Position numbers and translations under genes: made by a program. From Brachynemurus nebulosus (Eukaryota > Arthropoda > Insecta > Neuroptera > Myrmeleontidae), in NCBI GenBank assembly GCA_035578155.1, contig JAPWDM010000017.1, positions 6,716,828 through 6,780,827 of the forward strand: a stretch of DNA of 64,000 nucleotides, written 5' to 3'. The notes below the pieces were generated by a model. It did no database searches. It was not told the origin of the DNA and saw nothing but the letters and a program-made list of their open reading frames with translations. Shown here one piece after another: positions 52,188 to 61,946 of this stretch (the first letter of the stretch is position 1; each line of letters opens with the position of its first letter).

Positions 52188-53634
52188 CAAAACTGACTGA
52201 CTGATTGACCGACTGACTGACCGACTGATCGATCAACACACAGCCCAAACCGCTGGGCCTAGAAACGTGAAATTTTGAACAGGGATTTCTTCTGTAACGT
52301 AGGTGAGCACTAAGAAAGGATTTTAGGAAATTCATTCCCTAAGGGGGTAAAATAAGGGTTGAAAATTTTTATAGAAATCTGTAATTTTTTTAGATGGAAA
52401 TATGGAAATTTGTGTTAGGTTTCTGGTTCGAACACAGAAGTTACAATGCTTTTAAAAATTCATCCCTCAGGGCTTAGGAGGTTGAAACAGGGGAAGAAAC
52501 TTTAAATGGAAGTCTGTCGTTCTTAAAATTGAAAATGTGGAAACTGATACGGTATGGTATGCTGGTGATTTTAAAGTTGTTAAAAATTCATTGTTTGACG
52601 TTTGTAAATGCGAAATTGAGTTTGTTGATTTGTTTGTTTGTTTGTTTGTTTGACTTTCTTTTACGCTTCAACGACTTAACCAGTCAACTTGAAATTTTGC
52701 ACAGAAATAGCTTGGAAGACGGAGACAGTTATGGGACATCTTTTAAGCCGGGAAAATAAATAATTTCAGGGGGAAAATCTATGACAATTATGACAGTTGA
52801 TTACTAAAAAGCGGATTATTGGTTTCAAACTTCGAATATTGTTAACAGAAGGGTTGGAAAAGAACATGGGCGACTTTTTACCCTGGGAAAACATCTCATT
52901 CCTGTGGAGAATCTCATTTCTGTGGAAAAATATATTTTAAATGAAACATAAAAAGATTCCTAGAGTTTGTTCGAACTATGTTTGTTAGCAGATAGAACGA
53001 TATACATCGATAAACATAGGTTTTTATCCCGAGAAATTATCTGATTCCGGAGGGAGAATGTTTTTAAAATGAAACAGTGAAATAATGACAACTGACTGTT
53101 AAAAAAATGGAAGATTGATTTTAAAAATTGCTTATTATTTACAGTGGGGATAGAAAGGAACACAGACTACTCTCTCCGCCGAGAAAATATCTGAATCCTG
53201 TGAGAAGTATTATTCCCGTGGGAAAGTATTTTTAAAACGATAAAAAAAGGATGACTGACTTCATTTCAACTTTACATATTGTTAAGACAATGTTATAGTC
53301 TACTTTTTACCCGGAGAAAACATTTTATTTCTGTGGGAAAATGAAAGTACTTTTTATACTTTTGAACAAGATGTCATAATTTCAAAAGCTACGAATGGAA
53401 GGGCTGAGTGGGTTCCAGCACACACTACGTCGTCACAAGTATGGGCACACCTTGACTCAAGGTATGTTTACACTTTTGACGCGGTACTGTATTTAATGTT
53501 TTGGTACATTGCCGTGTCAAAAGTATGGGCACCAATTGGGTTCAAATGTACCCATACTTTTGACGACGTAGAGTGTACTAAAACCAGCTTAGCCCTTCTA
53601 TTGCAACGCGGGCGAAGCAACGGGTAAATGCTAG
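52118..53634 (+). mobile_element. Helitron-like non-autonomous element
   Basis: It begins with an AT array (52120-52184), then GACTGACTGATTGACCGACT, then CACAGCCCAAACCGCTGGGC, which resembles 5' regions of insect Helitron-like repeats I have seen. It ends CGCGGGCGAAGCAACGGGTA then AATGCTAG, followed by T: a CTAG-T terminus preceded by a GC-rich, hairpin-like segment, as expected for Helitrons. Inside are degenerate ~130-150-bp repeats around GGGAAAACAT-CTCATT-CCTGTGG-like phrases (52890, 53050, 53190, 53320) and a (TTTG)n run (52620-52650). No Rep/helicase. Confidence 0.7.
53420..53576. mobile_element. Small MITE nested in the Helitron-like element
   Basis: ACACACTACGTCGTCACAAG then TATGGGC at the left is mirrored by GCCCATACTT-type sequence and TGACGACGTAGAGTGT at the right. 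A second internal copy of AAAAGTATGGGCACC lies at 53519. TA follows the right end, CA precedes the left. Tc1-like ends are inferred. Confidence 0.7.
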
Positions 53635-53757
53635 TATTATATACATATCACACCTTGGTGACAACAGTGCAAGATCATTTATGAAATTATAGCATATATC
53701 GATGTGACCTTGCAGTTGCCGAGGTGTGATAGTACTATAGTAGGTATATATGCCTCC

Positions 53758-53960
53758 CCACAATAACTCTCATACACCAAATATTTAAAAAATTTGGTGA
53801 AAACTTTGGAACCCCGAATCGTTGCATCAGTTCGTTAGCTAGACACATCAGATGCCCAGGAGCAGGTTTTTCTAGCACTTTCTGTCAAAAAAGTCGAATT
53901 TTGTCAGAATTATTACACCGTTGAAAAAACGGACAAAATTATAAAAGAAAGATTTTTAAA
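53758..53960 (+). repeat. K repeat, diverged partial copy
   Basis: ACAATAACTCTCATACACCA, AGTTCGTTAGCTAGACACAT and GATGCCCAGGAGCAGGTTTT follow the order of 7430-7560, with about 70% similarity by eye. Confidence 0.65.
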
Positions 53961-54007
53961 CTATGTTTCCATGTAAAGTAGTTTTCAAGTAAATTATGAT
54001 TATTTAG

Positions 54008-54975
54008 GGTTGACCGGGGTAATTGTGAATGGATTTTCATGAATTGAGATAAAAGCGTTGTTTTAAGTATTTTTTATTTTATATATCACATTATGGTTGA
54101 TTTATTTTTAATTCTACATTATTCGGGATGCAACATACAAATTTTGAGCAAATTCGTATGAAAAATAAAAATTTTATAAGCCATTCACATTTCCCCGGTG
54201 CGGTTTTGCAAATCTTATGAATTTTGGGGTAAAAGTGAATGCCATCAGAAAAATTATTTAGAATGGGTTATAAGAGAACTGAGATACATCAGAGTAAAGC
54301 CCAACTCAAATTCTCCACATTTACCCCATTTTCAAATTTTTCATTGTACTTTAGCGGTCACAATTTCTCTTTGTTTAATGCAAGTTACGCATACCTCAAA
54401 TTTGTACAAAAAATCAAGGTTAAATAAAAATAACAAAAATTGTAGGAACAAATTTATTACAAGCTAAAAAGGATATTTTGATGATATTTTGGGATTTTAA
54501 CATATAAAAAATCAAATAATTACATGAATTTCACACAAAAACAAGGAAAGTGGGACTTTTTGAAGGAAATTCAGTTAGCTCACATGAATAAAAAACAACA
54601 ATCTATTAGGCCTAATACTCTAAAAAAAAAAAAAAAAAAAATGGTTTTAGATTTATTCTATTGCCCTTGGACACTCACAGAGACATTGAAAAAAAGTAAT
54701 TTTTCTGTTTTTGTAAGTTGTTATTGGGTAAGGGAGCACAGCAATGATTTCGTAGATTGATACACAAAACATATCGCTCTTTACACAATTTTTTTTTGTA
54801 TTGTTTGTCCAACGGAAACTTGTACAATAATGTCACCACCATCTTCATCAACATATTCAACTCCGAAAAGGACACTACTGAAATTTTTGACCGAATGGGG
54901 GCATTTGTGAATGACGTTCACAATTACCCCACAATTTTAAAACCATGGGGTAATTGTGAATTGGTAATAAATTGT
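54008..54975. mobile_element. Element with repeated GGGGTAATTGTGAA motifs
   Basis: GACCGGGGTAATTGTGAATG at 54014 is mirrored by CATTCACATTTCCCCGGTGC at 54183. Further copies in both orientations are near 54225, 54923 and 54950. This suggests the two subterminal regions of a DNA transposon. A minus-strand segment (54680-54890) reads FGVEYVDEDGGDIIVQVS, possibly the C-terminal tail of a pogo-like transposase, with frameshifts; that assignment is weak. Confidence 0.5.
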
Positions 54976-55427
54976 CCAATTTCTTTAGCAGTTAATAAAG
55001 AACCTCTCTGGGTTTAGACCACTTCTTTAGAAGTACTTTTAACCATTTCTTACCTTTTAAAAAAAGAAAATGTATTTAAAATTTTTTTTTTTTTTTTTTG
55101 AAGATATGTCGAAATAAGATACACAAAATTTTGCAAGGGTTTTTTCAAAATAAAAATACCCCTGTTGCAGCATCTGCATAACATAGCGAATTTCCTCCTA
55201 TTAACTTATTTTAGTTCAAAAAATAATTTTTCAAGATTACAAGACATAAAAATTAATAACAATGAGGTTCTACGTCCGTTTTTCAGACCTTTTTCTAATA
55301 CAGACGTCACTTAGAATTATTTTTTTTATCTACAAAATCATCAGTCTACAGAATTTAATTTATTAGTTAAGAAAATAATTCAAATATCACTAACAATAAA
55401 TATCTTAAATGTGTTTAAAACAATCAA
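54976..55427. other. Noncoding spacer
   Basis: A/T runs. 55154-55195 (AATACCCCTG, then CTGCATAACATAGCGAATTT) repeats the left edge of the insertion in the gypsy pol (3846-3887). Confidence 0.5.
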
Positions 55428-55940
55428 AACGACACTGTTTATTAAATTGCGTAAGATCTGACTCTGACTCGTTAAAAGTGGTCAAGTGGAAGTAAGCTGA
55501 TAAATGCGAATTTATAAGGATTTTCTTGTACTACAAAATCAAAAAAAGTGGGAACGCGTACTTTTTCTTAGTTAATTGTACTTTGTTTTTTTGCACTAAA
55601 TTTTAAAATTACTTTATTTTCTTAAAAAACGGTGGCAACCCTACTCACCACATATACCTATAAAAAGGTATCCTACTAACAAAAAAAAAAAAACACCCAT
55701 AAAACCTGTAAGTCTAGCAAGTACTTAACACATTAATATTTTTTGTATATATCAACATCTAATAGAATGTTAGGGGCTAAAGTGTGAGTTTTAATCCCGA
55801 GTGTGAAGTTTGTTGCCAGAGAGCCTGTAAGGCCTGAGGGCAACAATTCACAGGAAGAATCAAAATAAACACTTTAGTCCCGTGGAGTATATACTATTTT
55901 TTGCAATTTCAGATTATTTCAAGTTATAAATTTAATATCA
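55428..55940 (-). repeat. M repeat, copy 2
   Basis: The reverse complement of 21528-22024, from CACTGTTTATTAAATTGCGT to CACTTTAGTCCCGTGGAGTA. Confidence 0.85.
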
Positions 55941-56029
55941 AATAAAAATAAAAAAAATTCTTAAAACATTGTTTATACTATATGATAATATTATATGAAT
56001 CAAGTATACATTGAAGAAATTAACCATAT

Positions 56030-56230
56030 TAGGTAGCGGTTACACTGGATACGAATTCATCCGAAAATTCATTCGTACGAACTTATCCGAGTTAATACGA
56101 ATTAAACAAATGCATACATTTAGATATGCGTGGTTACACTGCTTACGACTTTTTCGTACGAACTCGTACGACTTTTTGATACGACCAAAATATTTTGTTT
56201 TTTGATGCGAATTCGTACGAAAAAAATGCA
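56030..56230. repeat. Cluster of TTCGTACGAA palindromes
   Basis: TTCGTACGAA or close variants occur near 56080, 56154, 56164 and 56211. GGTTACACTG occurs twice (56038, 56133). Situated directly upstream of the MADF reading frame. Could be transposon subterminal repeats. Confidence 0.6.
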
Positions 56231-56361
56231 ATGGATATAGAAAAAATAATTATTTTTGTTGAACAAAGGCGGTCTTCAAGGGATCAAAAGCATAAATATT
56301 ATCATAATACAAAGTTAAAAAAAAATTGTGGAATAAGGTGGCAGAGGAAATGTTTAGATAA
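56231..56361 (+). pseudogene. MADF-domain fragment
   Basis: From the ATG at 56231: MDIEKIIIFVEQRRSSRDQK then HKYYHNTKLKK. After a one-base shift in an A-run (56313-56322) it continues LWNKVAEEM to a stop at 56361. The order (short acidic start, a hydrophobic helix, D.KHK.Y.N...K...W..VA.E) is that of the first half of MADF, the Myb-like DNA-binding domain of Adf-1-type regulators and of PIF/Harbinger accessory proteins. The Trp usual before D-x-K-x-K is Arg here. The lone half domain and neighbouring palindromes suggest a transposon remnant. Confidence 0.6.
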
Positions 56362-56503
56362 TTTTTTAATTAAATATATTACAATATAATAAAGCTAACC
56401 TAACCTAACAAAAACATTTTAAGTACATGTAATGAAAAATTAATTAACTAAATATTGAAACTGAAATTCAGTAGATTTTAAAATGTAATTGAATTTGACT
56501 TAT

Positions 56504-56669
<166 letters not shown>

Positions 56670-56910
56670 TTTTATCCAAACTGAATTCGGTTCAGTTCAC
56701 TTTTCACCTCAAGATGATTTAATCAATCGAAAACTAGTTTGTGAAAAGTAATATCTCTCTATATTTAAGTGAAAATTTGAAAAAATAAAAAATTCACCAT
56801 ATTCAACCGAGGATTCAGATTTTCCACTCGATATGTGGGCCGAAAATATCTCTTGAACGGACTACGAATTCATGCGAAAGTTTCCATTCAAAATTTAATT
56901 CTTTATTTTA

Positions 56911-57136
56911 CAGTCACCATCCAAATATATTTCAATTTATTGAAAATTTGAAAAATATTCAAACTGATACATATATTAAAATTCGCAGTGCTCATCAACA
57001 GAAAAAAGTGTATCGCAAGGCAGTTAATTTGTTTAAGGAATTTGTAGAAGGGAAAATTTCGTTATTGGAACCAAATGTAATAAGTAGATTCGACTTTGTA
57101 AAATGTATGTCATGTAAATTTACACCAAATTTATAA
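56911..57136 (+). pseudogene. MULE transposase C-terminal fragment
   Basis: FYSHHPNIFQFIENLKNIQT then DTYIKIRSAHQQKKVYRK aligns with the C-terminal region of the MULE protein at 59264-60028 (HSNIFLVFIEAIEKYQNE), just after its CESFHSH motif. It then extends into a tail ending in FVKCMSCKFTPNL and TAA at 57134. AATAAA follows at 57164. Upstream domains are missing and the frame is open only over this piece. It belongs to a different MULE copy from the one at 59-60 kb. Confidence 0.75.
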
Positions 57137-57202
57137 CGTATTTAATATTAAATTATAAAACATAAATAAAAACATTCTCATTTTGCTGTTCAATTTGTGT
57201 AT

Positions 57203-57345
57203 ATAGTTACGGGAGCGAACTAGTATAGGTACTACCCTTCAAGGTTTTCTGACCGCGGGAGCGAACTAGTATACGGTCACGGGAGCGAACTAGTATACGA
57301 CCCTTCAGGGTTTTCTGACCGCGGGAGCGAACTAGTGTGCGCCGT
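57203..57345 (+). repeat. Minisatellite, CGGGAGCGAACTAGTATACG unit
   Basis: Four copies of CGGGAGCGAACTAGT, two of them in a longer ~42-bp unit with CCTTCAGGGTTTTCTGACCG. GC-rich compared with the flanks. Confidence 0.9.
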
Positions 57346-57469
57346 ATATATGCACATTTAATATAATTAACAAGAAGATATAATTGACAAATATAATCAA
57401 AAAATTAGTAATACATATTATATATATTTCCACATATTTATGCTTTGGTTTTGTACCAGCAATTTTTAG

Positions 57470-57591
57470 TCGAAGTTTTCCTTGAAAAAAATTAGACTTA
57501 TACAGTCTATACGACAAGAACGGCGAGAGGCGAGAGTAAGGGCGCTATCCGTTTTCGGACCCGTAGAACACGAATATGTAGAAAAAAAATG

Positions 57592-57595
<4 letters not shown>
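57470..57595 (+). repeat. D repeat, copy 3
   Basis: Matches 26490-26628 directly and 17875-18010 inverted; an AT array follows directly. Confidence 0.9.

Positions 57596-57660
<65 letters not shown>
57596..57660. repeat. (AT)n array between D and A (uninterrupted)
   Basis: Pure alternating AT. The corresponding array in the 13.8-18.0 kb copy holds element B. Confidence 0.97.
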
Positions 57661-57663
<3 letters not shown>

Positions 57664-59145
57664 CCGCTACCTTTTAATATGTGTAGGGCCCCCTATGGAA
57701 GTTAAAAGCTCAAATTTGGTAAATGGGGCTCATTCCGATGCACAACAATACTATGAAGAAAGTGGGGTTAAATTTTGGATCCGACCCAACCTTTAAGGGG
57801 GTGGTGGGGGCGGAAAAGCAATAAAAATGTTCCAAACTGGTTGGAAATAATGTTTCGGTCAATTATCTACAACATATCCAAAATTCAGTTTCCTAGGATG
57901 ATTTGGAGGGAGTAGGGGGGAAAAACGATTTTCGCTGGATCTAACACGCCCCCAGCCCTACAGAATTAACGTAGAGGGTTGAAATTTGGTGTGTTGATAG
58001 AGTTCATGCCTAAGTTGTGCTTTTTGAAGGTTTTAATATTTTACCCCCACCCCCCTCATTTTTAAGCTACAATTTCATGCTTTTTTGACGTTTTCGAACT
58101 TTGTACCACTCGCACAGATCACCCAAATAAACCTAGAGGGCTGAAATTTTGTATTCGGATTGAGTTAGTATCAAGGGGGTGCCTTTTGGTGGTCTCGACT
58201 TTTAACCCCTACCCCCACCATTTCTATACCCAAAAGAACATGATTTTTCTTGTTTTTTAACAGTTTCGTTCGGGTCATAATCTCCCCAAATAAACCTAGA
58301 GGACTGAAATTTTGTGTACAGGTTAAGCTAATAGCCAGACACTGTTTTTTGGAGGTTTCAACTAAGCCTTACCCCCACGATTTTTACGCCAATATTTCCT
58401 TAATTTTTTTGCTCGTTTTCTAACACGTCTAGAGACTCTCTAAGGAAACCTAGAGGGCTGAAATTTTGTATGTGTATTCAGTTAGTATCCAGCTAGTACC
58501 TTTTAGGAAGTCCACATTACTTTTCCCCCCACTTCTCCCATTTTTACATCGGAATTGAATGCTATTGTTAAATGTGTTTTAAATGCATTATTTTTATTCT
58601 AAATACAAGTAGGCGAATAGTAATTTTAAAAAATTTAAAAAAAAAGTGAATTTACTTTTATAACAAATGAAATACATACATATTAAGTAATTTAAAAATG
58701 TTATTAAAGTCACTGTTTATTTATAAATTAGAAATTTTAGATTTTTATTATTTATAAAATAGAAATTTTGGATTTTTTTGGAAAGAAAAAATATCAGCCT
58801 TCCAGTTTACTATTTAAGTTCCTTTTTTAATATTTAAAAATAAAACACAAAGGCAATTGGCGGATAAGCATGGGTAGGAATGCCCTCGTACGAATTGTGT
58901 TGGCTTTTTCCCTGTTAACTGCTATCGGCACAAAATTGAAATTTATTGAGATTCAGCCCTTAAAAACTTAAAACCTTTTTATAAAGCCCCGATCAACCGG
59001 ACACTCATCATCAGTTTTGAAACCACCAAAATGACAAATCGCTTGTGGACTTTCAATTACATTTCGCTTGTAGACACTCAATACCGAAGATGAAAGGAAA
59101 AATTCGTCTTCCGTGATGGGGCTCCGCTGCTCACGGCGTTTTTTT
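57661..59145 (-). repeat. A repeat, copy 2
   Basis: The reverse complement of 13765-15245 over nearly its full length, including the 155-165-bp tandem phrases (CCTAGAGGGCTGAAATTTTG at 58128 and 58449) and the CCGTGATGGGGCTCCGCTGC terminus. Confidence 0.9.
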
Positions 59146-59263
59146 TTTATATACATACTTAGAATATATTAACTTAAATCTATTATACCACATTTACAAA
59201 AAAAAAAAACTTAAAAACTAAAATAGTGCGATGTCGCTCTAACGTATTGGAACCGCGTTAGAA

Positions 59264-60560
59264 TTATGTTTTTATATTGTTCAATTTTTTCTTCCAAATA
59301 TTTTTGTCGTGCGTTTTTTTATTTGAAATATGAGTTTTATTTATACTCTGAAGACGAATACAAATTTCATTTTGATATTTTTCTATTGCTTCAATGAAGA
59401 CAAGAAAAATATTTGAGTGATACGAATTGAACGATTTAGTTAAATGTGAATGGAATGATTCACATGCGTTTGTCGTTCTACTGGTATCTGACTCTTTAGC
59501 TGCCCATATATGGGGTGGGAAAACTGAATTTTCGTCAATATAATAATCTATAAGGTAATCGGAAAATTTTAAAAGTTTTTTACATTTGGGCATAATGTCC
59601 ATTAATTCAAAGGCAAAACAATTTCCCACTTCTTGGGGATCTGAAAACAAAAGCCCAAAACAATATCCGAACCACTGCCCAATTTCTGTTTTATTTTTAT
59701 ATTCAGACATTAACTTTAATTCTTGCACCTTACGCCACGAAGCTTGTGAAAGGTGAAATCTACACCCGATTATTTTTGAGTGTTGCCAAATTATTCCAAC
59801 GGCCTTATGAATTGATAATTCAAAGTCAATAACAATTTCGTTTAGTATCAATATTAAATTTAAATTATTACATTGTTCTGTTATTAAATTGAAACAGTTT
59901 TTATAAATATCTACTGATTTATTTGGTAATAAAGCGAATACTAATGGGATATAATGACCATTAAAATATCCATGAATTGTAAACATTTGGAAAAAGAATT
60001 TAGGGCAATATTTAAAGGTACCGTCCATATATATTCAGGAACACTGGCACAAATATTTTAAGATAGTTTCACATAAAAACACAATTATATTTTCACTTAC
60101 ACTATTAATTAACAAAATATTTTCACCTCGAGATGTTAGAATATTGTCTTTTAGTTCATTTAAAGAAGCATGCACATCTTCTAAACATTTGGGTAGAACT
60201 GGAAGTAATTTTCGCCTTTCTCCACATATACTTCTTCTGGTTGCGTTAAAGTCATCAAAAGATAGTTCTTTACCACAGTTAATATCTAACACTGAGTGTA
60301 AAATTTTCCTTGGCTGCGTACTAATGTCATCCATAGCTTTTCGTTTAGCTGCCACCTTAACAATGTTTTTCTGAATATCACCCTCACTCAAAGAATCGTG
60401 ATTATGAATTAAATTACTTCGTGTAATAACGTTATCATCGCCGATTGTATAAATTTTCGACACTTCCAACGTGTTTCACCACTTTTTAATTTGTCGACTA
60501 AATTAAATTTATAATTATTTAAAAATAAAAGAGGAACTCCTCTCTTCGTTAAACTTTTTT
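59264..60560 (-). pseudogene. FLYWCH-MULE transposase, nearly complete
   Basis: It reads leftward. 60560-60380 encodes a FLYWCH zinc finger (RGVPLLFLNNYKFNLVDKL, then ETRWKCRK, frameshift near 60465, then KIYTIGDDNVITRSNLIHNH). A linker (60369-60060) with RRSICGERRKLLP follows. TGA at 60037-60035 splits the frame. The MULE domain (60028-59264) has the first Asp in MDGTFKYCPKFFFQMFTIHG, then NGHYIPLVFALLPNKS, the second Asp in EIVIDFELSIHKAV, the C..H motif in IIGCRFHLSQASWRK, and the Glu in TTNACESFHSH. It stops at 59264, shorter than the tail in the 56911-57136 fragment. The protein would catalyse cut-and-paste of a Mutator-like element in the nucleus. Two lesions make it inactive as read. 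TIRs were not found. Confidence 0.9.
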
Positions 60561-61118
60561 CTATACGAAACTGTACGAATCAAAATTAAATTAATTAAAT
60601 AGCCATATTTTTCAATTAAAACTACTATGGACTTAAATAAATAAATTCGAAAATTATGTAAGATTTTGACAATCGTTATCTATCGTTAAAAAAAAGCAGA
60701 CTGGTATACTTAAGGTATACCGGGTTAAGTAGGTTGTTACTTAAACCATTTTTATCTCAGTTGGGGGTGATTTTCGTAACCTAATTTTGAAAACAGCAAA
60801 AGTATTTTGTAAAGCATTCATATCATGAACCAAAGCTAATAATTATACGTAAAAACCCACATCTGATTTGAAAATTTATAACTACACTCAAAAGCTCAAA
60901 AAATTGGAATCCTGTTTTTCTTATGGAATGTAAAGTAGATTTCGGTCCAGTTAAATGTCTTTTTCCGCTCTTCTCTATCGATGTATCATAATATGTCGTA
61001 TCTATCTTGAAAAATAATTTTGAACTTGTAAATTTAAAATTATCATATTTTGAATTTTTATATTTTAAGTTATTGCGTAATTTGATCATAACTCGAAAAT
61101 AGCTAGTCATAGAAAGAT
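60561..61118. other. Noncoding spacer
   Basis: AT-rich. Contains the palindrome GGTATACTTAAGGTATACC at 60702-60720. No gene. Confidence 0.5.

Positions 61119-61166
<48 letters not shown>
61119..61166. repeat. (CT)n-(TA)n microsatellite at the LTR insertion site
   Basis: CT repeats to 61149, then TA repeats to 61166. The LTR begins at the next base. Confidence 0.95.
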
Positions 61167-61565
61167 AGTTATGAACTACAATATAGCCATATCTTCATAT
61201 TACACTAAATTCAACATTAGCATACGTGACAAACAACAAGTATAATTTCAAGTGAAAGGAAAGTCCAACTTCTGACCTATATTCATTAAGTATATCCGCA
61301 GGACACACGACCAATGTCATTCCAGAAAGTAACAAGAAATTCAACCGTATATAAGTCACGATACAAATGGGCCAAGCAGCAGTTGCTCACCATCCGTCTT
61401 ACCGAAGTCAGCTACGTACCAGATGGTTAACTTGAATACCGCGGCGGTGATAAAGTAAATTATTTTTTTTCAAATTATATTGTAAAAAATTGTATTCTTG
61501 TAAAAATTTGTATTTTGTGAAATAAAATTCTTTTTTTAAACATAAACTTCTGCCGAGTTTATATT
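61167..61565 (+). repeat. 5' LTR of a 17.6/gypsy-like retroelement
   Basis: 399 bp starting AGTTATGAACTACAATATAG directly after TATATA and ending one base before a tRNA-Ser-like primer site. TATATAA lies at 61348-61354 and AATAAA at 61521. AGT-type LTR starts and TATATA targets are known for the gypsy/17.6/297 group. No second LTR is in the window, so the ends rest on motif and primer-site position. Confidence 0.8.
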
Positions 61566-61583
61566 TGGCGCAGCCGGTAGGAT
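61566..61583 (+). promoter_or_regulatory. Primer-binding site, tRNA-Ser type
   Basis: TGGCGCAGCCGGTAGGAT. It differs at one base from the tRNA-Ser-complementary site I recall for Drosophila 17.6/297 elements, and directly adjoins the LTR. Confidence 0.85.
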
Positions 61584-61946
61584 AGTGCAGGAAAATTTCG
61601 TAAACCTCCACTATCTAAGCGCTCATCGTAAAGTTAACGCGACAGTTAAACTACGAGTGTCTTTTAAGACTTTGGAGCCGAACCTACAAACCAAACAAAT
61701 AAAATATACAACTCGACTGGAACACCAACAGTGGTTTGGAGCAACATATTCCCGGACAACGACATTCTCGACGGCTTATCGAGAAGTAGTGGCGATACAT
61801 CAATTCACGACGGTTTATCGTGAAGAAGGTCGACTTCGCTCAGTCAACGTCTAGAACTGCACGTACGCTGGTTCAACTGGATATGTGGAAATCATCAGTT
61901 CTATTGTTGTAAGTCTTTACTTTCCTATATTATTGCATGATTTCCG

